Below are positions 20,296 to 31,691 of a stretch of 37,377 nt of DNA, in pieces. Source of the DNA: Cudoniella acicularis (Eukaryota > Ascomycota > Leotiomycetes > Helotiales > Helotiaceae); NCBI GenBank assembly GCA_013054445.1, contig JAAMPI010000451.1:1-37377 (forward strand). Reading direction: 5' to 3'. Positions within the stretch are counted from its first letter, which is position 1, and each line of letters starts with the position of its first letter. The position numbers and the translations under genes were made by a program. The notes beneath the pieces are model-generated. The model saw only the letters and a program-made list of their open reading frames with translations. It searched no databases and was not told the DNA's origin.

Positions 20296-20831
20296 ATGTC
20301 AAGCATCCTCAGCTTCGGCATGCCGGCGACAAAGAAAGAAAAGCATTACCCCAACTCTCGAGCTCGCCGTCACTCTGGCGAGGTCGTCGTCATCTCACAG
20401 TCAAAAAAAGCCCAAGAAGAAAAAAAGATAAGGAAAAGGACAAGGACAAAGATAAGGATACAGACAGCGAATCTGTCTCCTCAAGCTCATCAGCCGACAC
20501 GGCCGTCGTTCCTCCTCCAAAAAAATGTCCTCTCCGATTCATTCTCACCGGCTTGTTCGAGACTGGGTCAGATACCGAAGGGAATAAATCCGGGTGTCCA
20601 CTAAGGAGGGTTCAGCTGTGGCATACGATTCCACTCGTCCTCTTGGCGATTATCAATCTCTTACTGGTCATCACTGCACTGCTTGGGCTGGCCGGATATC
20701 GGATTGCGATTGAGGTAAAGGACCTTCTAGTGGGAGCTGCCAGGATGGATGTTGACGGAAATCCGTACGCGGATACTCACAGCTCAGGCGATACTGACGA
20801 TGGGTCGGCCCTTGTTTCCAACAAGTCCTGA
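20296..20831 (+). CDS. Small single-pass membrane protein, frame interrupted at a poly-A run
   Basis: An N-terminal frame (MSSILSFGMPATKKEKHY) and a C-terminal frame (KDKEKDKDKDKDTDSES, then a hydrophobic segment) are joined if one base is added in either of two seven-A runs (20403-20409 or 20420-20426). That gives 178 residues. The middle is Lys/Asp/Ser-rich. One transmembrane helix follows (WHTIPLVLLAIINLLLVI and onward, about 20616-20700), then a short polar C-terminus. Without the added base the first frame ends at a TGA after about 100 codons, and the second lacks an early ATG. It may be a sequence error, a true frameshift or a missed intron. I know no family. Confidence 0.4.
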
Positions 20832-21693
20832 GTTTTGGCATCTGAGAGAATGAGAACTTTCTGCGGATGTTTTTTTTATGTGGTGTTGGTTGGAAGGCTC
20901 CTTTGGCGTCAAATAGGCAGGCGCTATGACATTCCTTCAGCTTCGGATATACCCAAATGGAGGGAGGCAATTTGGGAGGATTATCTTTGGGAGGAGAATT
21001 TGAGAACAGACTCTGAAGTCTGTTAGTAGGCTGTCTGTTTAAAGAGGCGCCTTCAGCTGAGCTCAGCTCAAAATGTCACGTTAAAACAAACCTCTATATA
21101 GCTTTTAATGATAATGAGAAAATTGGCAACAGGTATATAATCTACTTGAATCCTTTTGTGAGGTTCTTTTGAGACGCAGTATTTATAAGAGGCGTGCGGC
21201 GTGCGGTGTGCTGCCTCCTAAATTCGCGAATAGCTGTCATGGGATCAAAGGACTGAATATCAGTTGGTGGCAAGTAGGTCCTGGGGTATATTCTCTCCAC
21301 GAGCCCTGTAATTAGTTTCTCTTCTTTACTACAGTCTTATTAGATTGATTCTACCCTAACCTCGCCCTAATACTATAATAATAGCTTTATTTTTCTATAT
21401 TACAAAACTTAATCGAATCACGATTAAAATTAATTTATAAATAACTCTTTAAAGCGGAAGTACTTAATCTTGTAAAAATAATTTATTAAAGTCTCAATAG
21501 TATTTATATTATATATTATAAAAGAAAGAATAAATTCTTTTAAAAATATATATTAATAAAACTCTAAAATATTTTAGCATTATAAGATTTCATACTAATG
21601 AAATAATTTCAAATCTAATAAAATATTTGATTTCTTATCAAAATGACTTTTCTTAGTCGAATCGAGTCGATTTAAGGGAACAGGATAGCCGAT
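20832..21693. other. Intergenic, with an AT-rich island
   Basis: No gene was found. From about 21340 to 21650 the DNA is extremely A+T-rich and TA-rich, the look of RIP-degraded DNA. A GCGTGCGGCGTGCGGTGTGC tract is at 21191-21210. The island ends about 30 bp before the 3' end of the next gene. Confidence 0.5.
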
Positions 21694-23947
21694 TTAGCCA
21701 AGATATCCACCGATACTCGCACTCCATTTCATCCCAGTGAAGCCACCTTGTGGCGGCACCTTAGTTGGCATCCAAACCACATCTCTCTCTGGAGATGGCA
21801 AGCTCTTGTATAGAACGCGACTATTCCACGGACTTGTTAACAGAAGTTTGAAAGTGCAGCCACGATCTCGAGTATTTTCCACAATATCTGCCAATTCCTG
21901 GACCACCAGCTCACTTTCCTCGCACTGGACCTCGTTCTCCTCAAAAAAGCTGATAGAATCAATAATACAGAAGACCAAAATATGAGGCGGGAGTTGAGCA
22001 ATCAGCAAGTAGAACATTCTGCAGAGATCATCTACTTGGTCATAGTTTACACTCTGCATCTTGTCTATGCTGTAGAGGTCAAAATCGGGATAAGCGAGCA
22101 GGAGTTGGCTAAGCAAACTTCTCATCATGCCATCTACTCCCGAGTCGGGGTCGCCTGAACCCAAGTGCTCTCCGCAGAAGAACGAAAGGGGAAAAGTGGT
22201 GCTTGGTTGGCGCTGAGACTTAACACCAGAAGGCTGGATCGAATCGACGAGCTTGGCGGAGACGAAGGATGTTGACAGTCTCCTGCTAGTGCCTTTGTAG
22301 TTCGCATTTATGAAGAGGGCTGAAGAGCCGGTCTCAGCGATCCATTTGTGTAATTTTGGAGCCTGTATGATTGAAACTACACGGTCTTGGTCTGGTCGTG
22401 GTAGTGCCCAGATTCCTCGGAGAGAAGCCTCAATATCTCGACGAATAACAGAGCTTTCGTAGTCAAAAGCTGAGAGAAGCGCGTCTTGGGCTGCAGAACG
22501 ATCTATTTCGATAAGTTAGCTTCAGCAAATGTAACTTAACAGCTCCCCAATATTTGTACCTCGAATCAGTCTTGACTCCGATGCTGCCTTGCGTAGCGGC
22601 AACATTGGCCCTCTCACTATCCAATGTTAGCCATGAGCAGATTCAGGAGTGGAATGGAAAGGCGGCGCTCTCAGACTAACCGTCTCGGGTGTTGAAATCA
22701 ATTCGAGCATTGCTACTGAGAAATTTCGCGAGAATCTCGCGCATGCCGGAGACTTGCTCTTCCAATGCCTCAATCTTTGTCTGTGATCGATCTAAGTACC
22801 CAACCAATATAGTTTGATTTGTGCGCGATTCTATGCGTTGGGATTTGACTTCTTGGTTTGTGTTTACACTTGTCTCATATAAACATGACTTGGCAGACTT
22901 TTCGAAGAGTTCGGATTGTTTTCTGATGGCCTTTAGCATATCTTCTAACCGCTCTCCATAGGAACCTTGTTTGAATATGCTTTTCGTTATCTTCTCTGCG
23001 TGCGGTTAGTTTGCACTGTATCTGGTCTAGTTGTAGGAGGAGTCACTATAAGCCTTCTCCTTGTACCACAGGACAATATGATGCAGAGCTTCTATGGTTG
23101 CGACATAGAGGGCTGAACTGCATCGATGAAGCTCCTTTGACTTCTTGAATACACCAAGTGCTCTACGTGTGCTCATAAGCAAGAATGGAATTTCTGCTAG
23201 CGCGTCACAGATATCCTGCCGAAGGTCGTGCATGCGAGCTGCAGCCTCTCAAGATGTTAGCTATCTTTTGTGTAACCGGGAATTTTGAACAAACCCCAAT
23301 TACAAGCTTTATTCCACCGCAAAGGATAGAGAAGTATTCCGAATCTGATGGTAGAAGAGTTGACCAGGCTGTGAATGCTTTATGGTTCTTTCCGAAGCTG
23401 CGAAACCCGTTTCGTATTTTCCCCCACAAGCCAGGGACATTGCTGTAGTTCTCTGATGCTCTGTTGATTTCTTCAAGGACTTCCTCCCATGTATGTACTG
23501 AGTTACTTGTGACGTCGGTTTTGAACTTTGATCCGGCTGTCGTTTTCTCATATGACTCCATCGCCAATTTGAATCGTTCTCTTTCGCTCTCCGCATCCTT
23601 GTACATTTCTTCCCTGAATATTGTCAGTTTTATAAGATATTTGCGTGTCGAGGAACATACAAAGAAAGATCCTCTTCCTTCTCTGCATCGATTATGTCGT
23701 TTTCGGGTCTTTGCTCTTCCTTATCTAAGTTTGCTTCATCGTGGTGCTCTTCCCTATCCAAGTGTGCTTCGTCACGGAGGGGAATTTGCGAGATGGCAGT
23801 GGAGGCTTCTTCACGATTTCTTACGGCTTTGAAAGCAGGATGAATTCCTCGTGGAAGTCTTTTGCGCACATATGTCTCTACGATACCACTCAATCGCGGG
23901 CGCGCGGGAGGCACCGCCACAGGCAGAGGAAGAAAACCACCACTCAT
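21694..23947 (-). CDS. DUF7708-like helical domain fused to a degenerate STAND-type NTPase domain
   Basis: Six exons (23947-23661, 23613-23295, 23245-23047, 22980-22681, 22616-22560, 22502-21694) give 656 residues. The introns are 47-66 bp and most have GCTAAC branches. The N-terminus is Glu/Asp-rich with repeated DEAxLDxEE. Residues of about 100-290 match the fungal DUF7708 pattern (WSTLLPSDSEYFSILCGGIKLVIGAAAR, EIPFLLMSTRRALGVF, LHHIVLWYKEKAYS). A coiled stretch follows, then an NTPase-like region: ALFINANYKGTSRR (449-462) stands where a P-loop should be but lacks GK[ST], and LVFCIIDS (Asp569) resembles Walker B. The chain stops soon after a PWNSRVLYKS segment, with no ankyrin or WD repeats. 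Such proteins are linked by family to fungal NLR-like immunity, but nucleotide binding is doubtful here. The fourth acceptor (AAAAG) is the weakest splice call. Confidence 0.75.
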
Positions 23948-24631
23948 TATCTTTGAGATGTCTTCTCGTCACGGCCGGACTCTTGGAGAATTGTAATAAG
24001 TGTAATAATGTATTGTGCGATGGTACCAAAACTTTGAAGGGTGCGTTTGTTTATTAACAAGCACAGCCTTGCGTACCTGTTCGTGGGCCACCACCTACAG
24101 AGTTGCCTGAATGAATAAGGCTCTGCTTATGGTGTGCAAATTCCCAAGCAATTGCAAGGTTGTATATGCGCTGGTTCATGCACGAAAAGGATCCATGTAA
24201 CTTGAGGTCAGACGGTGTGCTGCACCTCGACAGATTCTGTTTGGACAATTGACTCGTGGCTGTATATTTGCATGCCTTGATAGGATCGAATTTTAACCAT
24301 GACACCCTTTCCTGAAACGGGATATCCCACTTCTGCGCTATCGCTCCCACCTTCTCATTCAGTCAAGTCAATAGGAACCGTGATTGGGAGGGTTACATTA
24401 TTGTGAGGCTGCATGGGTTTTCTCCCTCACTGAGTTCACAGAGCCTCGTTTTCTGCTAAATATATCACCGGGTCTGAATCATGGTTTTTGTTAAGAACCA
24501 AACTTATTAGATCCGCATTGCCAAAAAAAGAATCTCGAGTTCTGGATTTGCCCTAAACAGCAAATTCGTCGTTTCCTAGTGCCAAACTAGCTCTATTGCC
24601 ATCCTCAAATCATTAATGATCAAGTTTCACG
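23948..24631. promoter_or_regulatory. Divergent intergenic promoter region of the DUF7708-like and AAA+ genes
   Basis: These 684 bp lie between two divergent start codons. No TATA box or coding frame was recognised with confidence. The arrangement would allow joint expression of the two genes. Confidence 0.35.
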
Positions 24632-27600
24632 ATGTCAACAGCGAGCCCATCTTTGTCCATTAACATCGTACCAAAGGGTCACAATGGCCCAGAAGAACCA
24701 GCCTCCAACTCGGATAACAAGAGCACCGACATGGCCAAAAGTCAAGGTGCGGTCACCTCTGCCGATGGTGACAGTGAGCTCCTTACTCCTAGTCAACTCG
24801 CGAACCGCGACGACAAATTGGACGAAGATGTCTTAGTCCTCAAAAAGCGTTTGGCCGTTGTAGAGGCGGAGCTACTCAAGTTTAAGAAGTCCGAAAGGTA
24901 TTTGGTTCTTTCACAAACGATATCCGACACTTACTCACATTTTGGGTAATTAAAGCGACGGTGTAGGCAAAGACAAAGCCGCCACTGGAAAGCCAGGAAA
25001 GGAAAACGAAGATGTGAATCTACAAGAACTACAAAAAAATCGAAATCATGCGAGTCCCAGCAGACAAGTGGCGGACCGTCAAAAAAGTGGGGAAACTTGA
25101 CCCTAAGCTCAGCGTTTTGATTGTTTCCTCGAATAGAAATGTTAGGATTGAGCGGCAACGGGTTAAGCACAATCTGCCAAATGCGGGAGAAAATGCTGAC
25201 ACACAAGATATTACGAGCCCAGAGTTTGGGATACAAACTTTGGTGGAGACTCCCTACCGTCTTGCCATAAACTCGGCATATCTTTTGAATGTCTTAGGGC
25301 AATGCACCGGTACAAGTTTCCCAGAGGACCATAACGTGTTGGTACGCCCATTCAAATACCTCGTTGCCTACGAAGCGGAAATAAGAGACTTTCTAAAGGA
25401 AGTCGAAGAGACTTGTGATCAAGCCGAGGCCAAGCTCGAACAGTCCCTTAAGAACGATTGCGGCGAAAAGAATGTGGAAAACGGTCCCATAGTTGCCAAT
25501 ATGACGGGGGGCGAAGTCACAGCTGGAGCAGATGCGAAAATCCCAACGAAGAGTTCTAAACACGACAAAGAGAACAAACTGAAGGACGAAGCTCGCCAGG
25601 CAAAAAGAAACAGGGATGAACTTCGCTGTCTTGTCGAGTTCATGGACAAAGATATGTGTGATATCTTCGATATCAAGAATAAGGCCTCTAGCCACACTCT
25701 CAAAGAGGTTACATTTGAACATTTATGGCAATTATACAAGTCCGGTACTGTCATCTATTCCTCTGCTCAACGAGAAGACCCTCGTCGGTGTCAAGCTTAT
25801 AGGGTGCTCCACGTTACTGGTGGAAGAGTGTGCTTTGATAGTGGCAAGAAGGCCTCCTTCAATGCCGTCGCTGATAGAAATTGGGATTCGGAGTCAGAGA
25901 ATGAGGAGAAGTGCCGCGATACGCTTAAGAGCTCTGGTCCAGAGATAACAACCTTTATCATCGATTGTTACCTTCTCGACTCTGATGGCTATAGGGTAGG
26001 CCCAAGGGCAAAGAGATTCGCTATACCGCCATACAGTGGTAACCGGTCGATATTATCATTCGATGTATATCCATCCGAGTTTGATCCCAAGAATGAAGAG
26101 ATCCGGAGAACACTTCTTGAAAGGGGAAGCCGCTTTACGAATCTTGTGTTTGGGACTCACAAGAAATACTCTGGCACTACCCTGAGAGAGGCGAAACAGA
26201 CGATAACGAAGATTTATTTAAATTTTAACATCCCTGAAGCAGAGGTATTTGAATACCATATTCATGTCCAGAACATGTAGAGTTGTCCCGCTAATGAAAT
26301 CGCGAACAGGTGAAGGGCGAGGTGATAATTGACCAAGCACGCGCAGTCGAATATTTTAGGAAGAAGTTCTACGCATGGAACATCAAGTTTCGTGGCGGTG
26401 CCATCGCTTTTCCAACCCGTGCCGATAAAAGAGAAGTTTTCGATCCTGTGCTTGAGGAGAAGAACTGGATTACGGACGTCTTTGATGACTCCGCCTTCGA
26501 AGAGGACCGCCGGAATGACTTCTTGCGATCCACTGACCAGTTGGAATACCGAACGCTGCAAGGTCCGCCTTTGTCTGATGACTATCTCGAGTTGCTCCCC
26601 CTGCGAGTTTATGGATACGCTATGCTTCACCACAGATGGTTCCCCTTCGATATCAATCTGGTTGAGGATATCACTGAAGAGCAGTCCCAGACGATCAGGT
26701 CCGGCTTCGAGGATTTAGTGCTACCGGACGGTCATAGGACGCTACTTCAGGCGCTTATCAAGAACCAAGTCCGAGCTCCTAAGCATACCTCTGATAATTC
26801 AGATGACGAAATGGACGAATTTTCAATGGACCTCGTCAAAGGGAAAGGCAAAGGCCTTATAATACTTCTCCACGGGGTCCCTGGCGTTGGCAAGACGTCT
26901 ACAGCTGAGTGCGTCGCCGCACAATTGAGGAGACCATTATTGCCAATAACATGTGGAGACATTGGTACCACTGCAAAAGACGCAGAGGCAACTCTGGAGC
27001 AATTTTGCGAGTTGGCACACAGGTGGAGATGTGTACTGCTTCTAGACGAAGCCGACGTCTTCTTAGCCAAGAGAGAGAAAGGTGATATCGAAAGAAACAG
27101 TCTAGTTTCAAGTAAGTTGTAGGAAATTCCCACCATAATTGAGGCTAAGCATTTTATAGTCTTCTTACGAGTACTTGAATACTACTCAGGGGTAATCATC
27201 TTGACAACAAATCGAGTGGGCGAGTTCGACGAAGCATTTAGATCTCGTATCCACATCAGTCTCTACTACCCAAAGCTCAGCCAATCATCAACCCAGAAAA
27301 TATGGGAGAGAAATATCTCGCGCATCAAGAATAGTACGCTGAATATTGACATTGAAGAGGATAAAATCAGAAAGTTTTATGAGAAACATTGGCATGAGAA
27401 CATGGATTTTCCGTCTCGCCGCTGGAATGGCAGGCAGATCAAGAACGCATTTCAAACCGCTCTGGCACTTGCCAACTGGGACTTTCACGACACCCATCAT
27501 GGTTCCGGGCTTGAGCGACCCTTCGTCAAAGCCTCCCATTTCAGTCGTGTAGCTCAGACGAGCGCGCATTTCGATGACTATATCAGCGATATCCATAGTA

Positions 27601-28064
27601 TTGAGCAACAGGACACTTACGGTATCCTTGCTGAGCGAGAAGAGGTTCGTAAAGATACCAACCTAGGGATATCTTCAAGGTCCCGGATCCAAGAACGCCG
27701 TTCTAGGAGGACAGCAGCTACTCACCGTGGTACTTTCAGCAACTATAGCGATCCAAGTATGGAAGACGATGATATTGAGCCCCGTACCAGAAGGACTCCA
27801 ACCACTCGCCGTGGCGCCGGCTCTCGGCGTACTGTTGGCGGCTGGGACCATGACCATGATGCAAATTTTGAAGATGACGACAATGGCAGTCATAGTAGGA
27901 GGTCGGTCAAGACGCGTCGCGGTGCAGGCCGGGGTGTTGGGAGCCGTGACTACGGCGACGATGAAAATCTAGAAGGTGATGGTCTTGATGACGTTGAGCG
28001 GTTAGAACTAGAACTCAAGCTTGCNAAAGCTAAAGAAAGGGAAAGGGTCAACCTGGAGAAATGA
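24632..28064 (+). CDS. Large fungal AAA+ ATPase (DUF7025-type) with charged C-terminal repeats
   Basis: Exons 24632-24897, 24956-26244, 26310-27111 and 27160-28064 encode about 1086 residues if one base is dropped from the seven-A run at 25033-25039. That correction joins VNLQELQK to IEIMRVPADKWRT. A coiled coil lies at about 60-90. The middle (FEHLWQLYKSGTVIY, CYLLDSDGYRVGP) is the DUF7025-like domain found with these ATPases. The AAA+ core has Walker A GVPGVGKTS (about 707-715), Walker B LLLDEAD (about 763), sensor 1 TTNR and the lid segment WNGRQIKNAFQTALALA. The tail has three RRT/TRRG-plus-acidic repeats and ends in a charged helix. The family resembles BCS1/spastin-like ATPases of unknown substrate. 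The base N at 28025 does not affect the residue, since GCN is Ala. Without the correction, a different intron near 24950-25050 would be needed. Confidence 0.8.
27670..28000 (+). repeat. Degenerate coding repeats in the AAA+ C-terminal tail
   Basis: Three units alternate a basic segment (RRTAATHRG, RRTPTTRRG, RRSVKTRRG) with an acidic one (MEDDDIE, FEDDDNG, LEGDGLDD). The spacing is irregular at about 35-45 residues. Confidence 0.6.
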
Positions 28065-31000
28065 AGCAGATATGCAGCATAGTAAAGACGATGAAGACAA
28101 TTGGGAATAGCTGCCTTTGATAAAGCGTAGAACTGCCGATATCTCCAGACACCGGTTTACACGAAATGCTATGAAATGCCTTGGACGAGTGCTACTTTCA
28201 TAGATCGCCGAATTTGAATATCCTGCCACCCAACTAGCAATTATAATCTTCAGTCGTTTGGGAATCTGAAAAACGAACTTAGTGAAAAAAAAAGGTCAAA
28301 AACTTAATTTATGCTCGCCATGCTATCTGCTTGGTTTGTTACATCTTCACAGTGTTAGACTTTGCCTATTTTCTTCCTCCTCCTGCCTAAACCTTCCTCT
28401 TCCTTCTTCTTCCTTTCTGTCTATTTTTTAAAGCTATTCCTTCCTTAGCCTTTCTGCGGGGTCTAACTTAGCCTCGATTTTCCTAAGTCATATAATTCTC
28501 GCTAGATATTGAATAGTTCGAAAGGGAATTTCGCTTGTTGTAAGAATTGAAATGGGCGAAGGGGGGTGATGAGTAAAATTCTTTGGTTACCGTGACTTGG
28601 ACTTCGCAGAATAATTGCACTAAGTGGTATCAATCGCATTACCTAAACAAAAAAGATAGTCTGGCTTGCTTTATGTCTACTCTTGTGCAAACATTATTTT
28701 GTCCAACAGGCACTCCTTCATGCTTCGACTGCGTCTCCCACTATTCTTATCGGAAGGAAAGTTCTCCGAGATCTTAGAATACTAATCTCACCTCTTCGTA
28801 TACGCTTACGGTTAAAAGAGCACTCTCAGTGGAGTCCCAAAGGATGGGGTAAGGTTTTGCGATTTCTATTCTGGGATATCTTGTCCACCCAGTAAAGCTG
28901 ATCGAACTAGTTGTGTCGACTTTCTAGATTGTTTGCTTAATCCTCTTCGGCCTGTTGAGGGCCCAAAGTGTGACATATGTGTTGTTGATAGGCGCAGTTT
29001 GTTTACATGTTGGCATAGGCGAGATCAGATTGCAGGATGAACATCCTTTTCGAGCTCTACCCCTGGCTCGTAATACGAGGTAACAAACCACACCAACCAA
29101 CGCTACTTCTCTCGTGACAGACAATGGCGTCTATGAGAACTGCACATGCAAGCGAGATGATACCGATATACCACGTGACCACAGAACGTTACAGTAACTG
29201 TTGCAATGTCTGGTTGGAGTTGACGACTTGATTGATTCTAACTGTAGGAAGCAAGCTATTTATGCCTGAATCGCTAACGCTAGCGCGGCATCACGTGAGT
29301 CCCAAGGGCTCTGAAGCGCTATTTCCAACAGTAACCTCTCCGGATCGAGTGATTGTTCTCAGAGGTCAAGTAATTCGTTGGCACTTATGTAACGTGCAAA
29401 ACTGAAAGCGGTTGTACCAAAAAGCTGTACACATATTTTACCCATATATCTTAAAGCTACGGCTGTCCGTTTCCCTCTTGTAGTTTCTGCGCGGCACGTA
29501 GGGCTTCCTGCCACGGAGAGTGCAGAATCCGGGTTCTGAATACTGAATCACGAGTGAGTAGGTTTTGCTTGCTTCAGCCGGTATCTTCCGTGGGGGAATC
29601 CGATTTCATATTGTCTCTTGGAGAAAGTTTTTTTAATTTTGTTTCTGAATGGTTGGTAAATTCCGCAAATTCCGCTTCCATTCTGTGTGGCTTACCGTGG
29701 CGTAGGGCTGAGGAGGTTAACGAAGGACCAGCAGGAAACCGGTACATCCAGTCTTCGGCAAGACGCCACCCGAGAGCAAAAGCATAGAGGGTAAATTAAC
29801 GGTGTCACCTATCCCGCTGGGCTACTTACACGGGTGGGTAGAATATTCAAGACTCTGAAATGATTATGACAGGATTTTAAAGGGTACAATACCTACTCCT
29901 ACTCGGCGCTGTGATGACATCTCCCCCCACTTTACGACAAAGCGTGTAAGGACGCCGTTGGGGTACTTGCGCCACGCCAGCTACAACGGAGAAACCCAGA
30001 GGCATGTAGATATGGCTAGCAGTCGAATCATTTAAACGCGAATAGGGTAGTCTATTGGTAGGCTTGAACAGTCGGTTTACCGAGTACAGTAAAATAGCCA
30101 GTTTTGTTCAACTTTTGGCTGGCGTGAATAACGTTACACAAGCCACGAATCACACTCTTGCATAGCCAGTTCAACAGTTTACCACGCATGCAAAACTTTC
30201 AAAACCTTCGGGTTCGTGTTCGGACTTCCAGCCCACCATTTTAACGTATCATAAGGGAGATTATCGGCCTTTCATTATATCAGAGCTCTCTCCTAAGTCC
30301 TTAGCCTAATATGTACGAATAATTCATTTATTGCAACCCATTAGGTTTGAACAGTCCTCAGCTCGCTTCTGTGAAGATGATTAGGAAGTGCACTCTTCAA
30401 GATAAGCGTAGGAAAGTTCGAAAGAATCAGAAGAGGGACCACTCAATTTCAAGGATTTTAGGTGCATGTGCTTTGGAAAAGATTAATCGTATGACAAGGT
30501 TAAGGCTGCCAGTATTGTATATCTTCGAGGTTCTAAAGATTATAAGAACAGCCCAGAATAGGAATAAACAGCGTTCTGGGATGAGTCCTTACACCCTGTT
30601 TGTATCAAGGTAATTGGGCTACTTACTAAGGTACGAGAAAAGGGAGAATTTTGGCTACGCACAGAAGAACACTTTGCCCCATGTTCAACATCATCTCTAT
30701 TCACTAACGGGCTTATCGGAACCTCTAAATGTAAACCCTTTTGATCGTGAGTCGTGTGGGATGGGTGCTCAATTTTGTATTTCTTCAAGCCAACACGCCA
30801 CTAACATCTTCAATTTTACCTATACACTCATTAAAAGACACATGAAAATCTATCTCCATTCCCCATCCGTCGCCCCCCTCCATCTCTGCGACAATATCTC
30901 AGTCTAATAAAATATTTGTTCGCAAACATGAATTCATTTAACATTTGATAAGTTGCTTGTATTTACGTCAAACTTTTTTTTTGTTTCGAGAATCTGGTAT

Positions 31001-31691
31001 TTAATGTGTGCGGTGACCGTCGGTAGTGACCAAGAGGGTGAATGATAATAAACATTGTTTACGTACATGGAGCGTTTTACCCGCTGTTGTGAGGACTCCG
31101 TGATACACCTTTTCGAGTCTCTTACTGACAGGTGATTAGATTTGTCATAGAGATCCTCTTGGCTATACCTTCGGGGAGGATCCCTGCTCTATAGCTTTGA
31201 CAAATAATTCATAGCTAAATAGATCTTGTAGCCCCGCATTTTGGAAGCATGGGCGATACTGCCAATGAAAGGATCCGAATCGGGCAAACGTTGAGCCTCG
31301 TTGACAAATCCCTGGGAATAGATCTTAGCCGACGGTGAGAGGTTGTTTTAGCCTAACTTCCCAGATTAACCATATTTGATTTGTGTAAAAGTCATCCTCT
31401 CGGAAGCGTTGATTATTGGATGCCTCACGTTTTTTGGCGCTACATGTATGCTGTTTAAAGTTTGCTTGAAATGCCCTCTACCGTTAGGGAAGACGTTAAT
31501 ATATTTGCATCCTGCAGGCCCGAACAAGCCTGTCCGAAACGAATTCGGAAATTCCATTTTCTAATCTCTAGCTTCGTAAAAATCTTCTCATGGTCTATAA
31601 AGACTGATGAGTCCGGCGATATCAGCTTTCCAACTCTACTGACTTCAAACGAGTTGTACTGGATTAGCAGATCCGTTCAATACCATCAAAA
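28065..31691. other. 3.6-kb region without a recognisable gene
   Basis: Only short, unrelated frames occur on both strands, none with a domain, signal peptide or consistent splice pattern. A pyrimidine-rich tract is at about 28371-28445. Composition is mixed, not uniformly AT-rich, so it is not simply a RIP island. It may hold decayed repeats or genes, or long untranslated regions. No tRNA or rRNA motif was recognised. Confidence 0.4.

Noticed and set aside
29554..29787. Short plus-strand frame with a hydrophobic stretch.
   Set aside because: No signal peptide, domain or splice continuation was found.
31376..31564. Short hydrophobic plus-strand frame before the secreted-protein gene.
   Set aside because: It is open antisense as well, ends before the real ATG at 31692, and has no recognisable feature.
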